Of a stretch of DNA of 64,000 bases, positions 44,430-53,135 are shown piece by piece (the stretch's first letter is position 1; every line of letters starts with the position of its first letter). The translations under genes were made by a program, and so were the position numbers. The DNA lies in NCBI RefSeq assembly GCF_900102165.1, contig NZ_FNBD01000012.1, positions 1-64,000 on the forward strand, written 5' to 3'. Under the pieces are notes generated by a model. It worked only from the letters and a program-made list of their open reading frames with translations, made no database searches and was not told where the DNA came from. This DNA is from Cellulophaga baltica (GTDB taxonomy: Bacteria > Bacteroidota > Bacteroidia > Flavobacteriales > Flavobacteriaceae).

Positions 44430-44972
44430 TTAATCGTCTTTTAAAAATGCTTCAATTTTTTTAGTTGCTAAATGATAAGATGCTTTCAAGGCTCCTACCG
44501 ATGTCTCAAGAATATCTGAAATTTCTTCATATTTCATTTCTTGATAATATTTCATGTTGAAAACTAATTTCTGCTTTTCGGGTAATGTGGCAATAGCTTT
44601 TTGCAATGCCAATTGAATATAATCACCTTCAAAATAAACATCAGATTCTAAGTTAGCAATCATCTTTTCCTGAATTTCAGAATTGCCAATATTCAATTTT
44701 TTACTTTTTGAATTTAGAAACGACAGTGCTTCGTTTGTGGCTATCCGATACATCCAAGAATATAGTTTGCTTTCGCCTTTAAAGCCGTTAATGTTTTTGA
44801 ACACCTTTATAAATGTGTTCTGTAAAACATCATCGGTATCGTCATGATCTAAAACAATCCGTCTTATATGCCAATAGAGTTTCTCCTTGTAGGTATTCAC
44901 CAACAATTCAAAAGCCCGTTTTTGCGTGGCCTCAGTCTGTAGTTGCTTAACCAAGAGTGCTTCTTCTATCAA
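44430..44972 (-). CDS. ECF-family RNA polymerase sigma factor, TTG start
   Basis: 180 aa. Region 2 is RRIVLDHDDTDDVLQNTFIK to SKLYSWMYRIATNEALSFLN, region 4 LPEKQKLVFNMKYYQEMKYE followed by EISDILETSVGALKASYHLA. The start codon is TTG at 44970-44972: no ATG lies upstream before an in-frame TAA. The three genes (sigma, membrane anti-sigma-like, Spy-like) are a compact unit, so the module probably senses an envelope condition. Self-regulation is likely but not shown. Confidence 0.9.
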   Translation of the reverse strand: MIEEALLVKQLQTEATQKRAFELLVNTYKEKLYWHIRRIVLDHDDTDDVLQNTFIKVFKNINGFKGESKLYSWMYRIATNEALSFLNSKSKKLNIGNSEIQEKMIANLESDVYFEGDYIQLALQKAIATLPEKQKLVFNMKYYQEMKYEEISDILETSVGALKASYHLATKKIEAFLKDD

Positions 44973-45130
44973 ATTTTAATGCATTAGATGTAGGTAGGAC
45001 TCTAAATTTATAAAAAGGTTTAATGGGAATAGAGAAATTTGTTAAAATTTATGAAGTGTACTGAGAATTTACATTGTTCTGGTGTGTGAAGAAAAGTTCT
45101 GTAGCCTTCTGTATATCAGTATCTAGATAC

Positions 45131-45213
45131 TTCGAATTGATTTTAAATCAGGCTAAAATCAATTCGAAATTTATAAACATCAGACGCGTCTGTATCATCT
45201 ATTAAAATAGATG
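45131..45213. promoter_or_regulatory. Cluster of three palindromes between ABC exporter and sigma gene
   Basis: Perfect 15-bp stem TTCGAATTGATTTTA (45131-45145), 8-nt loop, TAAAATCAATTCGAA (45154-45168); palindrome CAGACGCGTCTG (45181-45192); hairpin CATCTATT, AA, AATAGATG (45196-45213). They lie within 10-92 bp of the ABC gene stop on the minus strand. None has a clear T run, so they may be mRNA-stabilising or regulator sites rather than ordinary terminators. Confidence 0.55.
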
Positions 45214-45222
45214 GACAAAATA

Positions 45223-47046
45223 TTATCCTAAGGATTGCATGGTCACTAACTTCTTGTAGGTGCCATTCATTGCTAAAAGTTCGGTATGTGAACCTTGCTC
45301 TACAATTTCTCCTTTTTGTAATACCACAATATTGTCTGCACTTTGAATGGTAGATAAACGGTGTGCAATAACAATAGAAGTACGGTTACGCATCATTTTT
45401 TCTAAGGCATCTTGCACCAAACGTTCACTTTCTGTATCTAAAGCAGAAGTAGCTTCATCAAGAATCATGATAGGAGGGTTTTTTAATACGGCACGTGCAA
45501 TAGACAAACGTTGTTTTTGCCCGCCGCTTAATTTATTCCCACTGTCTCCAATGTTGGTATCATAGCCTTTTGGTAACTCCATAATAAAATCATGAGCATT
45601 TGCTATTTTTGCAGCTTCTATTATCTCTTCATCTGTAGCATTTTCTTTTCCTAAACTGATGTTATTACGAACTGTCTCGTTAAAAAGAATAGAATCTTGT
45701 GTTACTAAACCTAAAAGGCCGCGTAAAGAGCCTTTAGAGTATTCTTTAATATTGACTCCGTCGATACTGATGCTTCCTTCATTAACATCATAAAAGCGCG
45801 TAACAAGATTAGCTATAGTACTTTTTCCACTTCCAGATTGCCCTACCAATGCCACCGTAGATCCTTTTGGTACCTTCAGGTTGAAGTTTTTAAGTACATA
45901 TTCATCATCATACTTAAAACTTATATTTTGTAGTGCTATACCAGTATCGAACGTATTTTTTTCTATTGGATTCGTGATTTCGGTAATTGGATTTTCTGTT
46001 TCAAGTATTTCTAAAATACGTTCTGCTGCAGCGTCTCCTTTTTTAACCCCGTAAATTGCCTTGCTTATTGCTTTAGCCGGTGTTAAAACACCATATGCTA
46101 AACTCATGTAGGTAATGAAAGAAGGTGCATCTAATGTTTTGTCTACTAAAACCATTTTCCCCCCAAACCATAGTAAAACACTAATCGTTAAGATTCCTAA
46201 GAATTCACCAGACGGGGATGCTAGATTTTGTCGGTTTAATAATTTATTTGAGAAATTGTAAAATCGATTAGTAGATGCTGAGAAAGTTTTGTAAAAACGA
46301 GATTCTGAATTGAATGCTTTAATAACCCGTAACCCACCAAGAGTTTCTTCTACAACCGATAAAAATTCTCCTTGTTCGCGTTGCACGTCATCAGATTGCT
46401 TTTTTAGGGACTTCCCAATCAGAGAGATAACATAACCAGAAAGTGGAATAAAAATAAAAACAAATAGGGTCAGTTGTCCGCTAATCAAAAACATTACCGT
46501 TATAGTGAAAATTATCGTTAAAGGCTCACGAACAATCAACTCTAAAACAGATAAGAAGGAGTGTTGGACTTCTAATACATCGGAAGTAATCCGAGCAATA
46601 ACATCTCCTTTTCGCTTTTCAGAATAAAACGAAATAGGAAGCTCTGTAATTTTTTTATACATCGAATTACGGACATCTTTGAGAACGCCGTTTCTTAAAA
46701 ATGTAATAAAATACATGGCAAAATAATTAGCCAAATTCTTTAGTAGAAATAATACAATTACAAGGCCAATCACTAATACTAAGGCTTTCATTTCATCCTC
46801 TGCAGCATATTGGGTTACTTGATAATTCATGTAATCCATGTAATAATCTTTAACATTGCTGATACCTGTATAGGTAGGCGGAACTGTTAAGGCTTCGTTT
46901 TTATCAAATAAAACATTTAACATTGGCATCAGCGCGGCAAAAGATAGCGCGCTGAACAATGCGTATAAAATGTTGAAAAATATGTTTAAATATCCGTAGC
47001 TACGGTAAGGTTTCGCGTAGCGAAGAATCTTTTTGTAATTATCCAT
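45223..47046 (-). CDS. ABC exporter, MsbA-like half-transporter
   Basis: 607 aa, full length. Six-helix permease domain in the first ~330 residues with FSEKRKGDVIARITSD, followed by an ATPase: Walker A VALVGQSGSGKSTIA (about 395-410), signature LSGGQKQRLSIARAVL (near 500), Walker B PIMILDEATSALD. Exporter of lipid or drug type; in this context next to sugar-activation and polyprenyl-phosphate glycosyltransferase genes it may flip a lipid-linked glycan or lipid A, as inference. The stop of the mutase gene overlaps its start by one base. Confidence 0.9.
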   Translation of the reverse strand: MDNYKKILRYAKPYRSYGYLNIFFNILYALFSALSFAALMPMLNVLFDKNEALTVPPTYTGISNVKDYYMDYMNYQVTQYAAEDEMKALVLVIGLVIVLFLLKNLANYFAMYFITFLRNGVLKDVRNSMYKKITELPISFYSEKRKGDVIARITSDVLEVQHSFLSVLELIVREPLTIIFTITVMFLISGQLTLFVFIFIPLSGYVISLIGKSLKKQSDDVQREQGEFLSVVEETLGGLRVIKAFNSESRFYKTFSASTNRFYNFSNKLLNRQNLASPSGEFLGILTISVLLWFGGKMVLVDKTLDAPSFITYMSLAYGVLTPAKAISKAIYGVKKGDAAAERILEILETENPITEITNPIEKNTFDTGIALQNISFKYDDEYVLKNFNLKVPKGSTVALVGQSGSGKSTIANLVTRFYDVNEGSISIDGVNIKEYSKGSLRGLLGLVTQDSILFNETVRNNISLGKENATDEEIIEAAKIANAHDFIMELPKGYDTNIGDSGNKLSGGQKQRLSIARAVLKNPPIMILDEATSALDTESERLVQDALEKMMRNRTSIVIAHRLSTIQSADNIVVLQKGEIVEQGSHTELLAMNGTYKKLVTMQSLG

Positions 47047-48755
47047 TAATTCAATTTAAGTTCACTCAAAATACGAGCAACTTTAGCTTCTAATTTGGCA
47101 TTAACTTCTTTGAATGCCGAGGCTGTATCTAAAGAAGTATTGATGCTGAAATAAAATTTAATTTTAGGTTCAGTTCCACTTGGTCTAGCGGCCATTTTGG
47201 TGCCATCTTCTGTGGTATAGATTAGTACGTTAGATTTAGGAATGTCAATAGTAGAAATTTCGCCAGTATTTAGGTTTTTAGAGGTTGATGTGTTGTAATC
47301 ATCAACGATAATCACTTTTGAACCATCAATACTAAGAACAGGGTTTTCTTTAAAATCAATCATCATCTGCTTGATCTCTTCCGCACCTTGCATTCCTTTT
47401 TTAGTTAAAGAAATAAGCTTTTCTTTGTAGAAGCCGTAATCAACATAACAATCAATTAAATCTTTGTAGAATGAGCTGCCATTCGCTTTTGCGTTTGCAG
47501 CAATCTCACAAGCCAATAGGGTAGAAGTAACGGCATCTTTATCGCGAACAAAATCACCTACCATAAAACCAAAGCTTTCCTCGCCACCACCAATAAAGTT
47601 TTGGTTAGGGAAATCTTTAATCATTTTTCCAATCCACTTAAATCCTGTTAATGCAGTTTTGTATTCTACACCATAGGCATTAGACATCGCTTCCATCATT
47701 GGCGTGGAAACAATAGTAGAGGCAACAAATTCGTTCCCCTTAAAACCTTCTTGCTTGGCTTTTTCTAAAAGAAATTTAGTCATTAAAACCATCGTCTGGT
47801 TTCCATTCAAAATTTCCATTTCGCCATCAAGATTACGTACGGCAATACCTAATCTATCACTATCTGGATCGGTACCTACCACCATATCAGCTCCAATTTC
47901 CGTAGCTTTTTTAATCGCCATAGAAAGCGCTTCCGGCTCTTCTGGGTTGGGAGACTTTACCGTTGGGAAATTACCATCTGGTTTAGCTTGCTCTTCTATA
48001 ATCGTCACGTTTTTATATCCAGCGCGTTTTAGAACTTCTGGAATAGCAGTGATGGATGTTCCGTGTAAGGAAGTGAATACTATTTTAAAATCGTCTTTAC
48101 CTTTTGCATTAAAACTACCTCTGGCAACAGATTCTGAAATAAAAGCTTCATCAACTTCTTTATCTATTAATTCAATTAAGTCAGGGTTAGCTTTAAAATT
48201 AATATCCTCAAAAGAAAGCGAATTAATTTCTGCTACAATTTTCCCGTCTTGTGGGGGTACTATTTGTCCGCCATCTGTCCAGTATACTTTGTACCCATTA
48301 TATTCAGGTGGGTTGTGTGACGCAGTCAGTACAATACCTGCATGGCAATTTAAATGTCTTACCGCAAAAGAAAGCTCAGGAGTAGTTCTTAATTCAGAAA
48401 ACAAAAATACTTTAATTCCGTTTGCAGAGAATACTTCAGCCACTGTTTTTGCTAAAGTGTCACTATTATGGCGGCAATCAAAAGCAATAACCACTTTTAA
48501 TTCTTCTCCTTTATATACTTCGTTTAAGTAATTACTTAAACCTTGTGTACTTTTTCCTAAAGTGTATTTGTTTATTCTATTTGTTCCAGCGCCCATTACA
48601 CCGCGCATACCGCCAGTACCAAACTCCATATTCTTATAGAACCTGTCTTTTAGTTCTTCGGTATTGTTATCTATTAAATCTTGAACTTCTTTTTTAGTAT
48701 CAGCATCAAAGAAATCGGTTAACCAGGTTTTGGCTGTATTTAGTATATTGTCCAT
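47046..48755 (-). CDS. Phosphoglucomutase/phosphomannomutase
   Basis: 569 aa, alpha-D-phosphohexomutase superfamily. Phosphoserine loop VLTASHNPPEYNGYKVY (Ser near residue 141), metal loop GTDPDSDRLGIAVR, sugar-binding GGEESFGFMVGDFVRD and C-terminal phosphate loop ARPSGTEPKIKFYFS are all there. Interconverts glucose (or mannose) 1- and 6-phosphate, supplying nucleotide-sugar synthesis and the trehalose route elsewhere in the window. Cotranscribed with the ABC exporter. Confidence 0.93.
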   Translation of the reverse strand: MDNILNTAKTWLTDFFDADTKKEVQDLIDNNTEELKDRFYKNMEFGTGGMRGVMGAGTNRINKYTLGKSTQGLSNYLNEVYKGEELKVVIAFDCRHNSDTLAKTVAEVFSANGIKVFLFSELRTTPELSFAVRHLNCHAGIVLTASHNPPEYNGYKVYWTDGGQIVPPQDGKIVAEINSLSFEDINFKANPDLIELIDKEVDEAFISESVARGSFNAKGKDDFKIVFTSLHGTSITAIPEVLKRAGYKNVTIIEEQAKPDGNFPTVKSPNPEEPEALSMAIKKATEIGADMVVGTDPDSDRLGIAVRNLDGEMEILNGNQTMVLMTKFLLEKAKQEGFKGNEFVASTIVSTPMMEAMSNAYGVEYKTALTGFKWIGKMIKDFPNQNFIGGGEESFGFMVGDFVRDKDAVTSTLLACEIAANAKANGSSFYKDLIDCYVDYGFYKEKLISLTKKGMQGAEEIKQMMIDFKENPVLSIDGSKVIIVDDYNTSTSKNLNTGEISTIDIPKSNVLIYTTEDGTKMAARPSGTEPKIKFYFSINTSLDTASAFKEVNAKLEAKVARILSELKLN

Positions 48756-48785
48756 AAAAATAGTGCTTTAGGGTGTGTCGTAAAT

Positions 48786-49757
48786 TTATTTAGAATATTC
48801 GTTTAAAATTGTTGTGTTTAATTCTTCCGCTACGGTATAGCGTGTTTCATTTGTTTTAGATCGTACCATTATTTCTCCTAAAAAACCAGCCAAAAATAAC
48901 TGTGTACCAATAATCATAGCGGTTAAAGAGATGAAAAATTGTGGTCGGTCTGTAATCAATCTTCCTGTTCTATGAATAAATAGTTTATCAATACCCAAAT
49001 ATAAGGCAAAAGAAAAACCTACAAAAAACATTAATACGCCTAAAGCACCAAATAAATGCATAGGACGTTTTCCGAATTTAGAAACAAACCAAATGGTAAT
49101 TAAATCTAGAAAGCCATTAATAAAGCGTTCCATGCCAAATTTGGTCTTCCCGTATTTACGGGCTTGGTGTTGTACGACTTTCTCTCCAATATTAGAAAAG
49201 CCTGCGTTTTTGGCTAAAACAGGAATGTATCGGTGCATTTCTCCAGAAACCTCAATGTTTTTAATCACTTTGCTGTTAAACGCTTTAAGTCCGCAATTAA
49301 AATCGTGAAGTTTTACCCCTGAAGTTTTGCGTGCCGCCCAATTAAAAAGTTTAGAAGGCATGTTTTTACTTAAAACTGAGTCATACCTTTTTTTCTTCCA
49401 TCCAGAAACAAGATCGTATCCTTCTGTTTTTATGGCAGTATATAATTCCGGAATTTCGTCTGGATTATCCTGTAAATCGGCATCCATAGTAATGATCACA
49501 TCACCAGCCGCCGCTTTAAAACCTGCATGTAAAGCTTGTGATTTTCCGTAATTACGTAAAAATCTAATTCCTTTTACAGCAGGATTAGTGTTTGATAAAG
49601 CCGAAATTTCTTGCCATGAGTTATCTGTACTACCATCATCGATGAAAATAATCTCGTAGGAGAAGTTATTGCTTTCCATGACGGAAACAACCCAATTATG
49701 TAATTCTTTTAAAGATTCTTCTTCATTAAGAAGAGGTATAATAATAGATAAATTCAT
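48786..49757 (-). CDS. GT2 glycosyltransferase of polyprenyl-phosphate type
   Basis: 323 aa. GT-A domain at the N-terminus: LSIIIPLLNEEESLKEL, EIIFIDDGSTDNSW and DVIITMDADLQDNPDEIPEL (DxD-type metal motif). Two C-terminal membrane helices (about 228-250 and 265-290: LFGALGVLMFFVGFSFALYL and FISLTAMIIGTQLFLAGFLG) as in GtrB/DPM1-like enzymes that load a sugar onto polyprenyl phosphate at the inner membrane. Shares a strand and short gaps with the mutase and the DUF4199 gene. Confidence 0.88.
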   Translation of the reverse strand: MNLSIIIPLLNEEESLKELHNWVVSVMESNNFSYEIIFIDDGSTDNSWQEISALSNTNPAVKGIRFLRNYGKSQALHAGFKAAAGDVIITMDADLQDNPDEIPELYTAIKTEGYDLVSGWKKKRYDSVLSKNMPSKLFNWAARKTSGVKLHDFNCGLKAFNSKVIKNIEVSGEMHRYIPVLAKNAGFSNIGEKVVQHQARKYGKTKFGMERFINGFLDLITIWFVSKFGKRPMHLFGALGVLMFFVGFSFALYLGIDKLFIHRTGRLITDRPQFFISLTAMIIGTQLFLAGFLGEIMVRSKTNETRYTVAEELNTTILNEYSK

Positions 49758-49791
49758 GCAATACTTCTGAAAATCTTTTCAAAAGTACGGA

Positions 49792-50313
49792 TTAATATAA
49801 ATTTTCAGTCTTTTTTAATATCAGACCTGTAATTAATGCTGTAAAAAATCCTACGACAAGATTCATAACTAACATAGCAGGATAGATAATCCAATTAAAC
49901 TTACTTTGCATTTCTAGCATGTTTTCAAGATCTTCAGGAGATATTGAAGGGTTGTTTTCAATCATAATAGCTCTAGTGGCTTCTGCGTTTTGCGCCCAAA
50001 AGTCAGGAACTATAAAGGTAGTGAGGCAATACATGAAAATAAGACCGATGATAGAAGCAACTATAGCTACTATAGCGCCTATAGCTAAGGATTGTCCTAG
50101 AGATAAGTAGTTGTCATTATTTTTTTTGAAATTATAAATTGCTAGGATAACAATGACGATAAATATGATGGCTTGCACAATAGATTTTACGGGCGATGGA
50201 TCAAAAAGCAAATCGCTAGCCATGAGCATAAAGGTAAATACAATACCGATTATAGCTGCTGCTGTTCCGTAAATTAATCCAAATTTTCCTGTTGTTGGTT
50301 TCTTAGCTTCCAT
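49792..50313 (-). CDS. DUF4199 membrane protein, copy 1
   Basis: 173 aa with four helices: GLIYGTAAAIIGIVFTFML, PVKSIVQAIIFIVIVILAIY, GAIVAIVASIIGLIFMYCL and a C-terminal one (PAMLVMNLVVGFFTALITGL) before KKTENLY. The conserved YNFKKNNDNYLSLGQSLAIG between helices 2 and 3 is the DUF4199 hallmark. Function unknown; often near glycosyltransferase genes in flavobacteria. Gap of 34 bp to the GT2 gene. Confidence 0.85.
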   Translation of the reverse strand: MEAKKPTTGKFGLIYGTAAAIIGIVFTFMLMASDLLFDPSPVKSIVQAIIFIVIVILAIYNFKKNNDNYLSLGQSLAIGAIVAIVASIIGLIFMYCLTTFIVPDFWAQNAEATRAIMIENNPSISPEDLENMLEMQSKFNWIIYPAMLVMNLVVGFFTALITGLILKKTENLY

Positions 50314-50405
50314 GTCATCTTACTTAAAGTGGTTCTACTACTTAGTATCAGTTTAATGTAAAATGTTACAAGAATTAACGGATAAATAAAGAATTTAACG
50401 AAGTA

Positions 50406-50912
50406 TTATTTAGTTTTTAGTGCAATTCCGGTAAGGAGTGATACTACAAAACCAATGCATAAATTGAATAATAAGATGAAAGGATAGGTGATCCAAGACA
50501 TTTTTTGCTTTAATGCAATGTTCTCTTGTAGCTGCTCAGGAGTAATTGCTGGGTATTGTTCTTTGAGTTGTATTCTGTTAATGGCAGCAGAGTTATCCCA
50601 GAAATCTGTTAAGATAAAATTGGTTAATAGGTAGGTAAAAAGAATGGTAACTATTGCCGCAACCAAAGCGGTAATAACGCCAACACCTATGGCTTGTTCT
50701 ACGGCTAAACTGTTATTTTTCTTTTTAAATATATAGATAGCTGTGATTATGGGAACAATTAAAACGACGAAACCACTAAGGGTCTTTTCTATAGATTGAT
50801 TATAAAGCATGTTTAAAGCAATCAATACCACTGTAAAAATAATGCCAATAACTCCAGTTATGATGCCGTATTTTGTTCCAAATTTTAAAGCTTCAATTTG
50901 ATGTGGTTTCAT
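50406..50912 (-). CDS. DUF4199 membrane protein, copy 2
   Basis: 168 aa with the same plan as its neighbour at 49792: KYGIITGVIGIIFTVVLIA, VVLIVPIITAIYIFKKKNNS, then AVEQAIGVGVITALVAAIV, and a final helix before the C-terminal LTGIALKTK. Clearly a tandem paralogue with diverged sequence. Function unknown. Confidence 0.82.
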   Translation of the reverse strand: MKPHQIEALKFGTKYGIITGVIGIIFTVVLIALNMLYNQSIEKTLSGFVVLIVPIITAIYIFKKKNNSLAVEQAIGVGVITALVAAIVTILFTYLLTNFILTDFWDNSAAINRIQLKEQYPAITPEQLQENIALKQKMSWITYPFILLFNLCIGFVVSLLTGIALKTK

Positions 50913-50943
50913 ATGTTGCTATATATAAATGGATGTCCTTGTT

Positions 50944-51582
50944 TTAACGGTTTCTTACTATAGTTCCTACGATAAAAGAAACTAGAATGCCAAGTAAAGA
51001 GAATTTAAGAATGCTACTGATAATGCTAAAAATAGAACTCGTCTCTTGAATACGGTCTCCTTCATTCATCATTTTTTCTACATCCCCACTTTTTCCATAG
51101 AGATTAGCCCATTCCAAAGCGGTCTCTCTTTGAAACTCTGGATCTATATATACATCATATAAATACGATTGAATGGCGTATAAACCACCCACTATTACCA
51201 TAAACATAACACCAACAATTAAGGCTTCTTTTAGATTTATGCTGTTATTTTGACTTTTCTTGTACTTTTTTATGATATAAATGATGGTTAGTACCTCAAA
51301 AACAAATGCAACTAAAAAAGTAGCGTAGTAAACTTTACTATTGGCGCCTGCTATTTTGGGAATTAAATCGAAGATAATTCTTCCAGCCCCGAATATAAGG
51401 GCTATTGGTAAAACTATTTTTTTAATTGCACTAGAGTTATCTGATTCCAAAATTTGCTTATTTTTGACTTTAATAGCACAAAAATAGGCTTTAATTCTTG
51501 GGAAAGAATCACTCAGAATATTTTTTATTGAATTTTTAGTGATTAATAATTGTAGGTTTAAGAAAAAAACATAAATTTGCAT
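50944..51582 (-). CDS. DUF4199-type membrane protein, copy 3; start uncertain
   Basis: From the ATG at 51582 the frame gives 212 aa, but its first ~44 residues are unlike the family and overlap the promoter of the divergent rpmE2 gene. A TTG at 51450 would give a protein starting LESDNSSAIKKIVLPIALIF, more like its two paralogues in length; I think this or a nearby site is the real start. Four helices follow (GAGRIIFDLI, FLVAFVFEVLTIIYIIKKYK, LKEALIVGVMFMVIVGGLYA, SLLGILVSFIVGTIV). Third tandem DUF4199-type gene. Confidence 0.7.
   Translation of the reverse strand: MQIYVFFLNLQLLITKNSIKNILSDSFPRIKAYFCAIKVKNKQILESDNSSAIKKIVLPIALIFGAGRIIFDLIPKIAGANSKVYYATFLVAFVFEVLTIIYIIKKYKKSQNNSINLKEALIVGVMFMVIVGGLYAIQSYLYDVYIDPEFQRETALEWANLYGKSGDVEKMMNEGDRIQETSSIFSIISSILKFSLLGILVSFIVGTIVRNR
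51549..51579 (+). promoter_or_regulatory. Promoter of rpmE2
   Basis: ATTG (51549-51552), 19-bp spacer, TAAATTTG (51572-51579): close to the Bacteroidota consensus TTTG-N19-TAnnTTTG. The start codon is 37 bp downstream. Confidence 0.75.
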
Positions 51583-51616
51583 TCTCTAAAAATAGAAGTT
51601 ATTAAGTTTTTTAAAA

Positions 51617-51868
51617 ATGAAAAAAGATATACACCCACAGAATTATAGATTAGTTGCTTTCAAAGACATGTCTAATGAGGATGTTTTTATTACGAAATCT
51701 ACTGCAGATACGAAAGAGACGTTAGAAGTTGAAGGTGTAGAGTATCCTTTAATTAAATTAGAAATTTCAAGAACATCACACCCTTTTTATACTGGTAAAG
51801 CTAAATTAGTGGATACTGCAGGGCGTATTGATAAGTTCAAGAACAAATACAAGAAGTTCGAAAAATAA
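51617..51868 (+). CDS. rpmE2: 50S ribosomal protein L31, type B
   Basis: 83 aa. [20 protein letters not shown] and the C-terminal [20 protein letters not shown] with IDKFKNKY are those of type B L31, which lacks the zinc-binding Cys residues of type A. Component of the large ribosomal subunit. Has its own consensus promoter and a strong terminator. Confidence 0.97.
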   Translation: MKKDIHPQNYRLVAFKDMSNEDVFITKSTADTKETLEVEGVEYPLIKLEISRTSHPFYTGKAKLVDTAGRIDKFKNKYKKFEK

Positions 51869-51874
51869 TATTTT

Positions 51875-51931
51875 TTGCTACTTTTAGCAATTAAGTCACG
51901 TTCCGTTAAACAACGGAACGTGACTTTTTTT
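51875..51931 (+). terminator. Tandem hairpins ending rpmE2
   Basis: A small hairpin TTGCTA-CTTT-TAGCAA (51875-51890) precedes a perfect 15-bp stem AAGTCACGTTCCGTT (51893-51907), AAAC, and its complement (51912-51926), ending in a T run. Confidence 0.9.
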
Positions 51932-51956
51932 ATTTTTACCAAAAAATTACTGACTG

Positions 51957-53132
51957 ATGAATTACATTCTTTTTGATGGTACCGTACGGACAGCGCTTTT
52001 GCCTTTTACTTTTACAAAGCCTGTGGCTGATATCCGTGTTGGGATTTTTACGATTCGTGAAAAGTGGGAAAATTATTTAAAAAGTACGACCACGTCCATT
52101 ACTGAGGAATATTTATCGGAAAAATACCCAATGGTAGAGTTGGAAGAGAATGTGTTAATTAATGCGTCTTTTTTGCCGAATGAAACTTTGGTGACTATGG
52201 TTACTGAGTTGTCAGAGAACCAAGCTATTTTTTTTGGAGAAGAAGTTATTGCATTTTATACTAAAGAGTCGCAAGAGGAGGTAGATTTAGCTACCTATGA
52301 GGCTATTGAATTTGATGGTGACGTACTACGTATCGAAAATTCATGGGATATTTTTTCTAAGAATGCAGCGGCGATACAAGAAGATTTTGATTTTATTACA
52401 GAAGACCGTAAAAGTCAGCCTATTTCTAAAACAAATACAGTAATTAATCCTGAGAACATATTTTTAGAAGAAGGTGCTGTGGTTGAGTGTAGTATCTTAA
52501 ATGCATCTTCAGGACCAATTTATATTGGTGCTAATGCTGAAGTTATGGAAGGTGCTATGATACGTGGCGCTTTTGCATTATGTGAAGGAGCTATAGTGAA
52601 GATGGGGGCTAAAATATATGGAGCAACTACAGTAGGACCACATTCTCGTATAGGAGGAGAAGTTAATAATTCTGTTTTGTTGGGATATGCTAATAAAGGT
52701 CATGATGGTTATTTAGGGAACTCGGTAATTGGGGAGTGGTGTAATTTAGGAGCAGATACCAATAATTCTAATCTAAAAAATAATTACGATCATGTCCGAT
52801 TATGGAATTATGAAACCGAGGATTTTTCGAAAACGGGACTTCAGTTTTGTGGTTTAATGATGGGTGATCATAGTAAATGTGGCATAAATACCATGTTTAA
52901 TACAGGAACTGTAGTTGGGGTAAGTACAAATATTTATGGAGCAGGTTTTCCTAGAAATTTTGTGCCGAGTTATAGTTGGGGCGGTGCTTCTGGCTTTACA
53001 GAATATTTGCCTAATAAAGCATTTGAAACTGCAAGATTAGTGATGTCTCGCAGGGGAATAGAATTTGATGAAAAAGAAGAGGCAATTTTAACCCATGTTT
53101 TTGAGGAAACTAAAAAGTGGAGAAATTACTAA
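51957..53132 (+). CDS. GlmU-like sugar nucleotidyltransferase family protein
   Basis: 391 aa. The start NYILFDGTVRTALLPFTFTK and PVADIRVGIFTIREKWE define the Bacteroidota GlmU-like family; the second half (about 160-340) is a left-handed beta-helix with hexapeptide repeats (GANAEVMEGAMIRGAFALCE, GAKIYGATTVGPHSRIGGEV) and ends in a helix (FDEKEEAILTHVFEETKKWR). The N-terminal half is nucleotidyltransferase-like but shows no clear GxGTRM loop, so activity is uncertain. Separated by 3 bp from mtaB, so one operon. Confidence 0.82.
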   Translation: MNYILFDGTVRTALLPFTFTKPVADIRVGIFTIREKWENYLKSTTTSITEEYLSEKYPMVELEENVLINASFLPNETLVTMVTELSENQAIFFGEEVIAFYTKESQEEVDLATYEAIEFDGDVLRIENSWDIFSKNAAAIQEDFDFITEDRKSQPISKTNTVINPENIFLEEGAVVECSILNASSGPIYIGANAEVMEGAMIRGAFALCEGAIVKMGAKIYGATTVGPHSRIGGEVNNSVLLGYANKGHDGYLGNSVIGEWCNLGADTNNSNLKNNYDHVRLWNYETEDFSKTGLQFCGLMMGDHSKCGINTMFNTGTVVGVSTNIYGAGFPRNFVPSYSWGGASGFTEYLPNKAFETARLVMSRRGIEFDEKEEAILTHVFEETKKWRNY

Positions 53133-53135
53133 GCG

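Noticed and set aside
47704-48531. Long plus-strand reading frame (275 codons) opposite the phosphohexomutase gene
   Set aside because: It lies wholly inside a clear minus-strand gene with all family motifs; the antisense frame has no recognisable domain or signal.
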